Shown in pieces: positions 1 to 6,875 of a DNA stretch of 30,119 nt (the stretch's first letter is position 1; each line of letters starts with the position of its first letter). The notes under the pieces were generated by a model. That model saw only the letters and a list, made by a program, of their open reading frames with translations, was not told the origin of the DNA and made no database searches. A program made the position numbers and the translations under genes. Origin of the DNA: Bacillota bacterium (lineage in GTDB: Bacteria; Bacillota; Clostridia; Christensenellales; Aristaeellaceae); assembly GCA_023398575.1 (NCBI GenBank), contig JAEWSC010000081.1:1-30119 (forward strand), read 5' to 3'.

Positions 1-2
1 CA

Positions 3-1250
3 TTCGGTTTCCTGCTGCCGGACATCTATGGCTTTCCCGGTATCGTGCTGGTCATGTCGCTGCAGTTGTACTCGCTGGTGTACATGTTTGTATCCGGCGC
101 GTTCAAGAACATGGATAATTCCCTCATTGAAGCCTCCGAATCCATGGGCTGCACAGGCGTACGCAAAATGTTCAAAATTGTGCTTCCGCTTTTGATGCCT
201 ACGCTTCTGGCAGGCGCGCTGATGGTATTCATGCGGACCTTTGCCGACTATGGCACCCCTCGCCTGATTGGTGAAGGATACATGACCCTGCCGGTATTGG
301 TGTATAACGAGTTTATGGGCGAGGTCGGCGGCAACGACGGTCTGGCCGCAGCTATCTCCATTGTGGCTGTGGTCATTACCACAAGCGTCTTTTTGTTTCA
401 GAAGTTGGTGGTCAGTCGCAAGCAGTTTTCCATGAGCGCGCTGCACCCCATACAGCCCAAGAAACTCAAGGGCATCGGCTCAGTGCTGGCGCACCTGTAC
501 TGCTATATCGTCGTAGCCATCGCCATGCTGCCGCAGCTGTATGTCGTCTATTCCTCCTTCCGCAAAACCAGCGGCAAGCTGTTCGTTCCCGGTTTCTCCT
601 TGAACAGCTATGTGGAAGCCTTTACAACCGTAGGCAAGTCCATTATCAACACCTATGTGCTTGGCTTTGCTTCCATTGCCGTCATTGTTGTTGTGGCTAT
701 TCTCATCGCTTATGTAGTGGTGCGGCGGAAGAATGCTTTAAACAGCGCGCTGGATGTGACCACCATGTTCCCGGAGACCGTGGCAGGCTCTATTCTGGGC
801 ATCGCGCTTTTGATGGCGTTTAGCAAAAAGCCGCTGTACTTCAGCCAGACAGCGTTTATCATGATTTTAAGCTACGTCATTCGCCGTCTGCCCTACACGG
901 TACGCTCGTCCTCAGCCATCCTGCAGCAGATCAGCCCCTCCATTGAGGAGGCATCCATCAGCCTTGGTGCGTCCAACATGAAGACCTTCTTCAAAGTGAC
1001 CGTGCCCATGATGCTGCCTGGTGTCATCTCGGGGGCGATCCTAAGCTGGATCATGATCATCACGGAGCTATCCACCTCCATCATTTTGTATACCACCCAT
1101 ACCAAGACCATGACCCTGGAAATCTACTCCCAAATTATCCGCGGCAATGACGGCGTTGCCGCCGCCATTTCCTCGATACTCACCTTCTCCACCGTCATCG
1201 CCCTGGCAGTGTTCTTTAAAGTTAGCGGCAAAAAAGAAATCCGCCTGTAA
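3..1250 (+). CDS. ABC transporter permease, fused two-domain iron(III)-type (5' end outside window)
   Basis: This is an inner-membrane permease of the binding-protein-dependent family. It would form the channel through which an ATPase moves Fe(III) or a similar small substrate. The reading frame is open from base 3, before the first internal ATG at 45, so the 5' end is missing; 415 residues are visible. Two EAA-type loops are seen: EASESMGCTGVRKMF, followed by a GTPRLIG stretch, and EASISLGASNMKTFF in the C-terminal half. Two copies of the permease domain in one chain are typical of FbpB-like proteins of about 550 residues. Numerous hydrophobic segments flank both loops. The binding protein and ATPase genes are presumably upstream. 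2-Aminoethylphosphonate permeases share this fused layout, so the substrate is inferred only. Confidence 0.85.
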   Translation, partial: FGFLLPDIYGFPGIVLVMSLQLYSLVYMFVSGAFKNMDNSLIEASESMGCTGVRKMFKIVLPLLMPTLLAGALMVFMRTFADYGTPRLIGEGYMTLPVLVYNEFMGEVGGNDGLAAAISIVAVVITTSVFLFQKLVVSRKQFSMSALHPIQPKKLKGIGSVLAHLYCYIVVAIAMLPQLYVVYSSFRKTSGKLFVPGFSLNSYVEAFTTVGKSIINTYVLGFASIAVIVVVAILIAYVVVRRKNALNSALDVTTMFPETVAGSILGIALLMAFSKKPLYFSQTAFIMILSYVIRRLPYTVRSSSAILQQISPSIEEASISLGASNMKTFFKVTVPMMLPGVISGAILSWIMIITELSTSIILYTTHTKTMTLEIYSQIIRGNDGVAAAISSILTFSTVIALAVFFKVSGKKEIRL

Positions 1251-1271
1251 AGGCTCTGCCCCTACACCCCG

Positions 1272-1294
1272 CCAAAGGGACACAGCCCCTTTGG
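1272..1294 (+). terminator. hairpin after the permease gene, terminator candidate
   Basis: The arms CCAAAGGG (1272-1279) and CCCTTTGG (1287-1294) form an 8-bp stem with a 7-base loop, 21 bases after the permease stop codon. No clear T-tract follows, so it may be a Rho-independent terminator of weak type or an mRNA 3'-end stabiliser. The same arm sequence recurs in the hairpin at 1383-1409, which allows alternative pairing. Confidence 0.5.
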
Positions 1295-1357
1295 AATCCC
1301 CATATATTATCGTTGACTAATGGGACTGTTGTGCTAATCGCACTGCTGCATCTTTCT

Positions 1358-1442
1358 TCAAAGAGACGACGTCCGAAGGTTTCCAAAGGGCGATCGGAAA
1401 GCCCTTTGGTCGCGTCCTCAGACGCGATGCCTTTCTCTTTGA
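1358..1442. other. nested multi-stem structure (85 bases)
   Basis: An outer 9-bp stem, TCAAAGAGA (1358-1366) with TCTCTTTGA (1434-1442), encloses two side-by-side hairpins. The first is CCAAAGGGC/GCCCTTTGG (1383-1391/1401-1409). The second is TCGCGTC/GACGCGA (1410-1416/1421-1427) with a CTCA loop. All stems are perfect matches. The fold is symmetric on both strands, so orientation cannot be decided. It could be a bidirectional terminator, a small structured RNA, or a REP-like repetitive element; none of these is proven. Confidence 0.5.
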
Positions 1443-1542
1443 GCAACAATAAGCAGTATGCAGCATTTGCACGATAGCCCCATTTTCCATTTTCTATTAT
1501 TTTCAGTGAACCTTTTCCTTCCATCCCGCGTCCTATATGCGT

Positions 1543-1554
1543 ATCAGCGCTGAT
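1543..1554. promoter_or_regulatory. perfect 12-bp palindrome before the sigma factor gene
   Basis: ATCAGCGCTGAT is self-complementary and ends just before the AAGGAG ribosome binding site (about 1557-1562) of the ECF sigma gene. It extends outward with a G-T pair and a G-C pair. It could be a protein operator or a small mRNA hairpin that affects translation of the sigma factor. No regulator is identified. Confidence 0.4.
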
Positions 1555-1568
1555 GCAAGGAGACACAC

Positions 1569-2027
1569 ATGACACAAGAGACGTTCGAGGCAGAAGTCAT
1601 ACGGCTGACCCCCGACCTGTACCGGGTGAGCCATGCTTTGCTGTTAAGGCTTGCGGATCGGCAGGATGCCGTGCAGAACACGATCCTGAAAGCATGGCAG
1701 CACAAAGACCGCCTGCGTGATGAAAGCAAGTTCAAAACCTTTCTTTTGAAGGTACTCACAAACGAATGCCGCACCCTGCTGCGCAAAACGCGGCGCGAAG
1801 CGTTTGTGCCCATTCCAGAAACAGGCGTGTCCCTGCCGGACGCCTCTCTCCGAGAGGCTGTTGCCGCCCTGCCGCCGAAGCTTCGCGCCGCCTTTGTGCT
1901 GCACTATGTGGAAGGCGCTTCGGAAGTCGAAATCGCCTATATTCTGAACATCCCCAAGGGTACGGTGAAATCCCGTTTAAGCCGGGCCAGGCTTCTTTTG
2001 CGTCAGGCCCTTTTGGAGGAGGTGTGA
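1569..2027 (+). CDS. ECF-type RNA polymerase sigma factor
   Basis: A 152-residue sigma-70-family factor of the extracytoplasmic-function group, which directs RNA polymerase to a small set of promoters, often in response to envelope signals. The region 2 helix block lies at about residues 7-75, including the run ADRQDAVQNTILKAWQ. Region 4 is at about 98-150, with LPPKLRAAFVLHYVEG followed by an IPKGTVKSRLSRAR helix-turn-helix. The usual family length is 150-190, so it is compact but complete. An AAGGAG site stands about 6 bases before the ATG. The next gene begins 3 bases after its stop, so the two are probably co-translated as a sigma/anti-sigma pair. What it senses is unknown. Confidence 0.9.
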   Translation: MTQETFEAEVIRLTPDLYRVSHALLLRLADRQDAVQNTILKAWQHKDRLRDESKFKTFLLKVLTNECRTLLRKTRREAFVPIPETGVSLPDASLREAVAALPPKLRAAFVLHYVEGASEVEIAYILNIPKGTVKSRLSRARLLLRQALLEEV

Positions 2028-2029
2028 GT

Positions 2030-3454
2030 ATGCAAAACAACAAAATCTCCCCGGAACGCTGGCAGGGGTTATATGGCCCGGTGCCCCAGGATTTTACCAT
2101 GCTGGTAGAAAAGACGCTGAAAAAAACAAGGGAGGGCCCAAAAATGAAGCGCTTTACCCTGCGCACCGCGCTTGTGCTGTTAATATGCCTCATGTTGCTG
2201 ACCGGCATCGCCTTGGCCGCCGCCGGTGTGTTCAGCACCAAAAACTCACTAAACATGTACACCTCCGCTCCTGCGGATGGCATGGGCGTAGAACTGCAAA
2301 CCAACCTTCATCAAACCAACGGCGATTTTCCTGATCTGACTGTCACCGTGCGTGATGCCGCGTTTGATGGCGTCACTGCCTATGTGACCGTGGAGTATAA
2401 GCTTAAGAACCCTGAAAAGGATATGATCCTCAATATTATAGATACATTCGGATGGCCGCTGAAAGAGTACGGCCGCTGGCCAGGTTTTCATCTGCGGCCC
2501 CTGACAGATCCCAAAACGGATCCCCGCCGAAAACTGGTAGTGGACGACCGTGGAACACGCGTATATGGCATACAAAATCACTCCCTCGCCGATGCCATCT
2601 ATGAATCGGATGGGGTGCTGGTACTTACGTACCGGATTCGTTTGGACAGCGAAGGCCTGTATGAGCTCAATATGGAAGATATGCAACCGGAGGATTGGGA
2701 GAAACTGAACCTTGCCATACCCTCTCCCGCCCCAGAAATCAAGGGCCTTCCCATGCTGGAAATCGATGAGACGGACATAATTACACCGCCGCCGGGTGAA
2801 GAAACGGTCTTGCAGACGCTCGTTCCCAATACAGACATTGTACTTGCCGACCTGGCAGAGCCTACCCAGGCACCAGATTATCTTACAAACGTATTGAAGA
2901 AGGTGGCCAGCAAGGACCCCCTGGAGCTGATATTAAAGGCCGATTTCATGGAGTGGCCGGACAGCTCGAAGGACTACCGAGAGAAGCTGTACGACTGCAA
3001 TGTGGGGATCACACTTCAAAAGCCGGCCCAGCCCGACATACGTGCTCTTCAGACTCCGGTGACCCAGAACAAGATGACGCTGACAAACGTAAAAGTCACC
3101 TTTACAAGTCTGGCAACCTACATGGACATTCAATCCGTATTTCCTATGGGCATCGGAACTCGCCCGGAGGATGGCGGTGAATTGGGACCCGGCCTGGCAT
3201 TTGAATGGTTGGACGCTCAGGGGAACGCGATAGAAAAGCTGGGACAGTCCCTGAGCGGCAATTCTGAATCTGGTGCCCTGGGTGGTAGCGTAGACGCTGA
3301 AAGAAACCGTTACGTAGCCTTTTGGCCCGCTGTGGAAGCCATCCCAGATACCATCACGCTGCGGGCCTACAGTCATTATACCGATGAGTACCTCGGCACC
3401 TTCACTGTCCCTTTGATTCTAGTGCAAGACCCCTCCCCTACACCCGCCCCATAA
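2030..3454 (+). CDS. membrane-anchored probable anti-sigma factor
   Basis: A 474-residue protein with a short cytoplasmic head, one membrane segment (about residues 45-65) and a long extracytoplasmic domain ending in a proline-rich SPTPAP tail. The head contains a VPQDF stretch followed by a short helix, a pattern I associate with Clostridial anti-sigma proteins. The start chosen at 2030 has GGAGGAGG seven bases upstream and lies 3 bases after the sigma factor stop. A second ATG at codon 39 (position 2144) also has a GGGAGG site and would give a form without the sigma-binding head. The frame is open further upstream to 1766, overlapping the sigma gene, but no start there is supported. The anti-sigma role is inferred from position and topology; the outer domain is not recognised with certainty. 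Confidence 0.7.
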   Translation: MQNNKISPERWQGLYGPVPQDFTMLVEKTLKKTREGPKMKRFTLRTALVLLICLMLLTGIALAAAGVFSTKNSLNMYTSAPADGMGVELQTNLHQTNGDFPDLTVTVRDAAFDGVTAYVTVEYKLKNPEKDMILNIIDTFGWPLKEYGRWPGFHLRPLTDPKTDPRRKLVVDDRGTRVYGIQNHSLADAIYESDGVLVLTYRIRLDSEGLYELNMEDMQPEDWEKLNLAIPSPAPEIKGLPMLEIDETDIITPPPGEETVLQTLVPNTDIVLADLAEPTQAPDYLTNVLKKVASKDPLELILKADFMEWPDSSKDYREKLYDCNVGITLQKPAQPDIRALQTPVTQNKMTLTNVKVTFTSLATYMDIQSVFPMGIGTRPEDGGELGPGLAFEWLDAQGNAIEKLGQSLSGNSESGALGGSVDAERNRYVAFWPAVEAIPDTITLRAYSHYTDEYLGTFTVPLILVQDPSPTPAP

Positions 3455-3465
3455 ACCACGAACAC

Positions 3466-3509
3466 AGCAAATCGCCCGATTCTGCTCAGCTAGAATCGGG
3501 CGATTTGCT
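3466..3509. terminator. strong bidirectional terminator between convergent genes
   Basis: Perfect 18-bp arms (3466-3483 and 3492-3509) surround an 8-base loop. The element sits between the convergent anti-sigma gene (plus) and flavodoxin gene (minus), 11 bases from each. T-tracts are short on both sides, but the stem is long and the placement fits a shared transcription stop. Confidence 0.8.
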
Positions 3510-3522
3510 ATATCGTCAACCC

Positions 3523-4002
3523 TTATGCCTGCCCAAATGCTTTCACAAAAGCATCCAGTACATCCTCATGAATCACAAAAGAATCTTCTACCTTTTTGCC
3601 GCTGATCTTTTCCACCACGAACTTTTCGAGAAAGTTCATTTTGGCAGTATGAAAGCCGCAGCCAAGTACGCCTTGCACGCTGGCGGCTTTGCGAAGTTCC
3701 GGGGTAAAGGCCGCATCCAACTGCTTTTCCGCCTGCTCGCCGCCCGCCTGGCAGCATAGAAAAAGCCCCAGTTTTTTCTTTTTTAATTCGGCCGCATTGT
3801 TTGCCACAAAAGCCTTGATTTGCTTTCTGGGCATGCCGGCATAGACCGATGCACCTAAGATGACCGTATCATATTTCGAAAGATTAGCCGTGCTCTCCTT
3901 CAGGTTCACCAAGTCAGCCCCATTGGGCAAATCCGCTTGAAGCTCTTTGGCACACATTTGGGTAATACCATGCTTGGTTGCATACGCGATCAAGGTTGCC
4001 AT
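3523..4002 (-). CDS. flavodoxin domain protein
   Basis: A small cytoplasmic FMN-binding electron carrier of the flavodoxin fold, 159 residues from the chosen start. The N-terminal LIAYATKHG stretch matches the phosphate-binding loop of flavodoxin-like proteins such as the HemG-type group. VILGASVYAGMPRK provides the second flavin-contacting loop. Two ATGs compete: 4008 lies one base from the AAAGGGG site, while 4002 lies seven bases from it, so 4002 is preferred. It follows the FMN-binding membrane protein gene with almost no gap and should share its transcript. A role in passing electrons to or from that protein is likely but inferred; the physiological partner cannot be told. Confidence 0.85.
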   Translation of the reverse strand: MATLIAYATKHGITQMCAKELQADLPNGADLVNLKESTANLSKYDTVILGASVYAGMPRKQIKAFVANNAAELKKKKLGLFLCCQAGGEQAEKQLDAAFTPELRKAASVQGVLGCGFHTAKMNFLEKFVVEKISGKKVEDSFVIHEDVLDAFVKAFGQA

Positions 4003-4004
4003 AT

Positions 4005-4400
4005 TCATTCCCCTTTCTTTGTCAGCGCGTTTTCAATAGATTTCAAATATGCCTTGCTGGTGACAGTCGCCGATGCCACCACATCCACATTTGTGGTTTG
4101 GGTATCAATGACCCTCTGAAACAGCTCTGTCGGCACCTTTTCCAGCGGAAACATAACATTTTGCAATATGGCAATATCGGTAATCTTCTCACCAGAAACT
4201 GTTACCTGTACGCGGTTGGTCCACCGGCCGCCGTCATGTCCGCCTTCGTACGTTCCATCTGCAAGCCCTTTTGCTGATGCCCCTACAAGCTGCGGCTGGC
4301 TTTTTTCATCCAGTCCACGGGTAATGTACAGAAAGAGTCCCGTAAAAATGATGACCAATACCGTGATAACAACCGCTGCCGTTTTGAGAAATTTCTTCAT
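4005..4400 (-). CDS. membrane-anchored FMN-binding domain protein
   Basis: A 131-residue protein with an N-terminal membrane anchor (about residues 4-26 from this start) and one FMN-binding domain outside the membrane, as in the RnfG/NqrC-related family. DGTYEGGHDGG opens the domain. VDVVASATVTSKA near the C-terminus corresponds to the motif that in relatives carries covalently bound FMN on threonine. Here the usual S-G-A-T reads A-S-A-T, with the acceptor threonine retained. The start at 4400 is chosen because GAGG lies eight bases upstream; an ATG at 4412 overlaps that site and has no good one of its own. It heads a two-gene unit with flavodoxin under a consensus promoter at 4478-4505. Confidence 0.82.
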   Translation of the reverse strand: MKKFLKTAAVVITVLVIIFTGLFLYITRGLDEKSQPQLVGASAKGLADGTYEGGHDGGRWTNRVQVTVSGEKITDIAILQNVMFPLEKVPTELFQRVIDTQTTNVDVVASATVTSKAYLKSIENALTKKGE

Positions 4401-4477
4401 TGTCTTCCTCATTTCACTTTGCCCGCGTGACCATATCCTCTATTGAAAATAGCCACCATTCCTTGTGGAACGTGGCC

Positions 4478-4505
4478 ATTATATCGAATACGCTTGGATT
4501 GTCAA
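4478..4505 (-). promoter_or_regulatory. consensus sigma-A promoter for the FMN-binding/flavodoxin unit
   Basis: Read on the minus strand, TTGACA (4505-4500) and TATAAT (4483-4478) are both perfect and separated by 16 bases. Transcription would begin near 4471, giving a leader of about 70 bases. That leader contains a small imperfect hairpin (CCAC-TTCC / GGAA-GTGG, about 4452-4475). Confidence 0.8.
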
Positions 4506-4570
4506 TATACTCAACAAGAAATTAATGGAAAACTAATGTGCCGCTAATCTTTATGGATACGGTTGGAAAA

Positions 4571-6559
4571 TCACCTTCTGCGCTTGGGCTTGCCGCCAAA
4601 GTGATTCTTGGCACGCTCCTGCATGGATTCCAACATCTGCCGGCGCTCATCCGGTGTAAGCTTGCCAAATGGTGACTCGGTCATATCATCGTCTATCGGC
4701 TTAGGTTTTGCTTCTTTGATTGCCTTTTCTGCAGTATCTTTGCTGCGGGAGCTTAAGATCACTTTATCCTGCCGATAGATATCATCATGCAGTGAGTTGA
4801 CTTCAATCTGTGGGGGAATCGCCTCAAATTCGATATCAACCTCTTGCGCATCCTCCACCGGCGCCTTTGCGCCATCCAAAAGAATGGGTGGTTTCATCGG
4901 CGCTGTGCGGTAGGGCTTGGAGGCGCTGTCTTCCTGTTCAGTTTGCTGCAGCCCGCCTGCCACTGGAACTGTCCGATCCATGATTTCTTGCAAAGCACTT
5001 TGCCGTGCCTTGCGCAGCCTTTCCAACTCAGCCCTCAGTTCCAGTTGCTCTTTTTCCGCCCGGGTTAGCTCATTTACACGCTGCTTATCCTGCAAGGTGA
5101 TCTCGCTTACTTCATTTATAGACTGTGGCTTGTCTTGCTGGGGCTTTTCCTCCCAGCGGGCTTGTTCTTTTTTAAGCAGCGTCTGCCACTCGTGCTCCAG
5201 CCGCTCCTGTCCCTGGCGCAGCTGCATAAGCTGCCGCTCCAAATGCACTTGTGCCTCTACCGGCGCATCCTCCAGCACATCCTTATCCAGCAGCGCCTGC
5301 TTGTACAAATCCTGCAAAAAGGCACAGCGCTTTTCCAGCGTGCGGGCTTCCTCCCGCGCGCGGTTTGCCTCCCGGCGGCCCTTATCCCTGGCAAAGCCGG
5401 TCAAGGTGCCGGTCAAAATCAGCACAGCAAAGGGCATCCAGGATTTCACATCCGCAAGCAGTGCCCAAATATCCATGCCTTGAGCGCCAAATCCCCTGGC
5501 GATGGAAAAGCTGGCAAGAATGACGGCAAACAAACCGGTTTGAAGCCCATGGGCGGCACTGATGAGCACCACAAAAATCAACCGCAAATCGGCAGCGGGT
5601 ATATAACCGGAGTCTTGAAAATACTGCAACGCCTCCATGGCAGCATAACTTGCAACCAGCGAAGTGCCTTTGATAACCGCCGGGTATCGCTTGAAAAACC
5701 TGCGAATACGTCCCTTTCCCGCCGCCTGCTTGGCAAGTGCCGCCTTTACAGTGGCAAACAAGCTATCCAGGGAAACACTAAATCGTTCGGATGGCGCAAA
5801 GCCGTAATTGCGCAAGGCCATACTTGCTTCCATGGGCGGATGGCCGGCGCTGCCTGCACCTTGGGATACGCTGGCCCCCAGCAGCCCAAGCAATGCGGTC
5901 AGTTCCCGAACAGACAGTGCCTCCGCACCGCGCACGGACAAAAGAGCTTCCGTCTGCGCATCCCTGTCCACCAACCGGTAAATCAGCTGCGCCATCTCGG
6001 CGGCAGAGACAAAATCCAACTGTGCATCCCTTGAAAAGGGGAGCACAACCGTTTCACCCCTGGCAGCAGAATTAAGCATCCGCCCGGCCAACGTATCATC
6101 TTCGCCCGGGCCGAAAACACAGGGCAGGCGAAGAATTGTAACCTCCAGCCCCTGATGCCGGTAGGCTGTACAAAGTTGCTCCATGGCCTGCATTAATACG
6201 CCGCGCTCACTGGCCGCGTCAATAGGCCGGCTCAATTCGCCGGAAGTGACATATAGGACTCTGGCAAGGCCATGGCGCTTGGCCAGCGCCAATGCACTGC
6301 TTAATAAGTCGGCCTCGCCGGCAACACGGCTTTGCTGTTCACCACGGGTGCCAAGAAAGATCATGGCATGAAAAGTATAGGATTGAAAGACCTGCTCCAG
6401 TGTCTTCTCTTGGGACAGCGCAATAACATCCACCCCTTTTGTACGGGCGATGGACGGTATATTGTAAGCTGCAATCACGGCATGATGCTGCCGGGAAAGC
6501 CGCTGGCATACATGGGCGGCAAGGGATGCCCCGTTGCCGGTTATCAGTACGTTTTTCAT
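4571..6559 (-). CDS. NAD-epimerase-like domain fused to membrane block and long coiled coil
   Basis: A 662-residue multidomain protein. Residues 1-275 resemble the NAD-dependent epimerase/dehydratase (extended SDR) family: VLITGNGASLAA is the nucleotide-binding loop, VLYVTSGELSRP keeps the serine strand, and LRLPCVFGPGEDD is the family's later signature. The catalytic Tyr-x3-Lys expected near residues 115-125 is not visible, so enzymatic activity is doubtful. Residues 293-390 hold about four hydrophobic segments. Residues 393-527 are charged heptad-like sequence rich in E, R, Q and L, predicted coiled coil. The tail is polar and ends in KPKRRR. A GGAAGGA site lies about 10 bases upstream. It is transcribed alone and divergently from PFOR. 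The membrane part loosely recalls the N-terminal membrane region of PelD-like or sensor proteins. Function is not known. Confidence 0.75.
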   Translation of the reverse strand: MKNVLITGNGASLAAHVCQRLSRQHHAVIAAYNIPSIARTKGVDVIALSQEKTLEQVFQSYTFHAMIFLGTRGEQQSRVAGEADLLSSALALAKRHGLARVLYVTSGELSRPIDAASERGVLMQAMEQLCTAYRHQGLEVTILRLPCVFGPGEDDTLAGRMLNSAARGETVVLPFSRDAQLDFVSAAEMAQLIYRLVDRDAQTEALLSVRGAEALSVRELTALLGLLGASVSQGAGSAGHPPMEASMALRNYGFAPSERFSVSLDSLFATVKAALAKQAAGKGRIRRFFKRYPAVIKGTSLVASYAAMEALQYFQDSGYIPAADLRLIFVVLISAAHGLQTGLFAVILASFSIARGFGAQGMDIWALLADVKSWMPFAVLILTGTLTGFARDKGRREANRAREEARTLEKRCAFLQDLYKQALLDKDVLEDAPVEAQVHLERQLMQLRQGQERLEHEWQTLLKKEQARWEEKPQQDKPQSINEVSEITLQDKQRVNELTRAEKEQLELRAELERLRKARQSALQEIMDRTVPVAGGLQQTEQEDSASKPYRTAPMKPPILLDGAKAPVEDAQEVDIEFEAIPPQIEVNSLHDDIYRQDKVILSSRSKDTAEKAIKEAKPKPIDDDMTESPFGKLTPDERRQMLESMQERAKNHFGGKPKRRR

Positions 6560-6620
6560 TGGTGCTCTGTCCTTCCATGCTTTGCTGGGAGGCCGGGAAG
6601 ATCAAGGCAATACGATATCC

Positions 6621-6650
6621 ATTATATGGTTAGATATATTCACTTGTATC
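6621..6650 (-). promoter_or_regulatory. probable promoter of the epimerase-fusion gene
   Basis: On the minus strand a perfect TATAAT (6626-6621) is preceded, after 18 bases, by GATACA (6650-6645), which matches the -35 consensus at only three positions. Placement about 60 bases upstream of the start codon and next to the dyad at 6655-6687 supports it, but the weak -35 implies help from an activator or a different -35. Confidence 0.45.
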
Positions 6651-6654
6651 ATAC

Positions 6655-6687
6655 CATGAAACAGAAACGGTTTCAATGCATTTCATG
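6655..6687. promoter_or_regulatory. nested dyad, candidate operator (LacI/CcpA-like)
   Basis: Outer arms CATGAAA (6655-6661) and TTTCATG (6681-6687) enclose an inner odd palindrome GAAAC-G-GTTTC (6664-6674). The inner part has the central CG and flanking AA/TT of LacI-family operators. On the minus strand it agrees with the CcpA cre consensus at all but the last two positions. The site abuts the presumed -35 of the minus promoter and lies about 100 bases upstream of the PFOR promoter. Confidence 0.45.
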
Positions 6688-6789
6688 TATGGAACCAAAC
6701 GTTTTCTGGCAATCTTTTATAGGGACAAGCCACATTGGACATGCATTGTACTTTTTTCACTTTAGGCCTGCAGGAATTCTGTCAATTTA

Positions 6790-6818
6790 TTGACATTGTT
6801 GGATTGCATCCTTATAAT
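6790..6818 (+). promoter_or_regulatory. perfect consensus sigma-A promoter of PFOR gene
   Basis: TTGACA (6790-6795), 17 bases, TATAAT (6813-6818). Both hexamers and the spacing are ideal. The transcript would start near 6825, about 50 bases before the ATG. This fits a constitutively strong central-metabolism gene. Confidence 0.92.
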
Positions 6819-6875
6819 AGCAATGTTAGCGGACATGCCGCGCGAGAGGCGCAACAGAAACAAGGAGGTTCATCC

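Larger units (their letters stand above)
1251..1568. other. 318-base intergenic spacer rich in hairpins
   Basis: No gene is supported here. The spacer holds a hairpin just after the permease stop (1272-1294), a larger nested fold (1358-1442) and a 12-bp perfect palindrome (1543-1554) directly upstream of the ribosome binding site of the sigma factor gene. Short antisense reading frames cross the region but have no ribosome binding site or family resemblance. The wording around 1251-1300, a pyrimidine-rich lead-in followed by CCAAAGGG/CCCTTTGG arms, resembles repeated intergenic terminator-like elements that I recall from Clostridia, but copies elsewhere cannot be checked from one window. Confidence 0.6.
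6560..6875. other. 316-base divergent regulatory region between epimerase fusion and PFOR
   Basis: There is no gene in this stretch. It holds a probable minus-strand promoter (6621-6650), a nested dyad (6655-6687), a short AAACGTTT palindrome (6697-6704), the perfect plus-strand PFOR promoter (6790-6818) and a leader of about 50 bases before the PFOR start. The region is markedly more AT-rich than the flanking genes. Confidence 0.7.

Noticed and set aside
1766..2029. Upstream extension of the anti-sigma reading frame within the sigma factor gene
   Set aside because: The extension overlaps conserved region 4 of the sigma factor in another frame, and no ribosome binding site supports it.
5135..6034. 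Plus-strand open frames inside the epimerase-fusion gene
   Set aside because: They are shadows of the minus-strand gene, rich in Gln/His/Pro from reversed codons.
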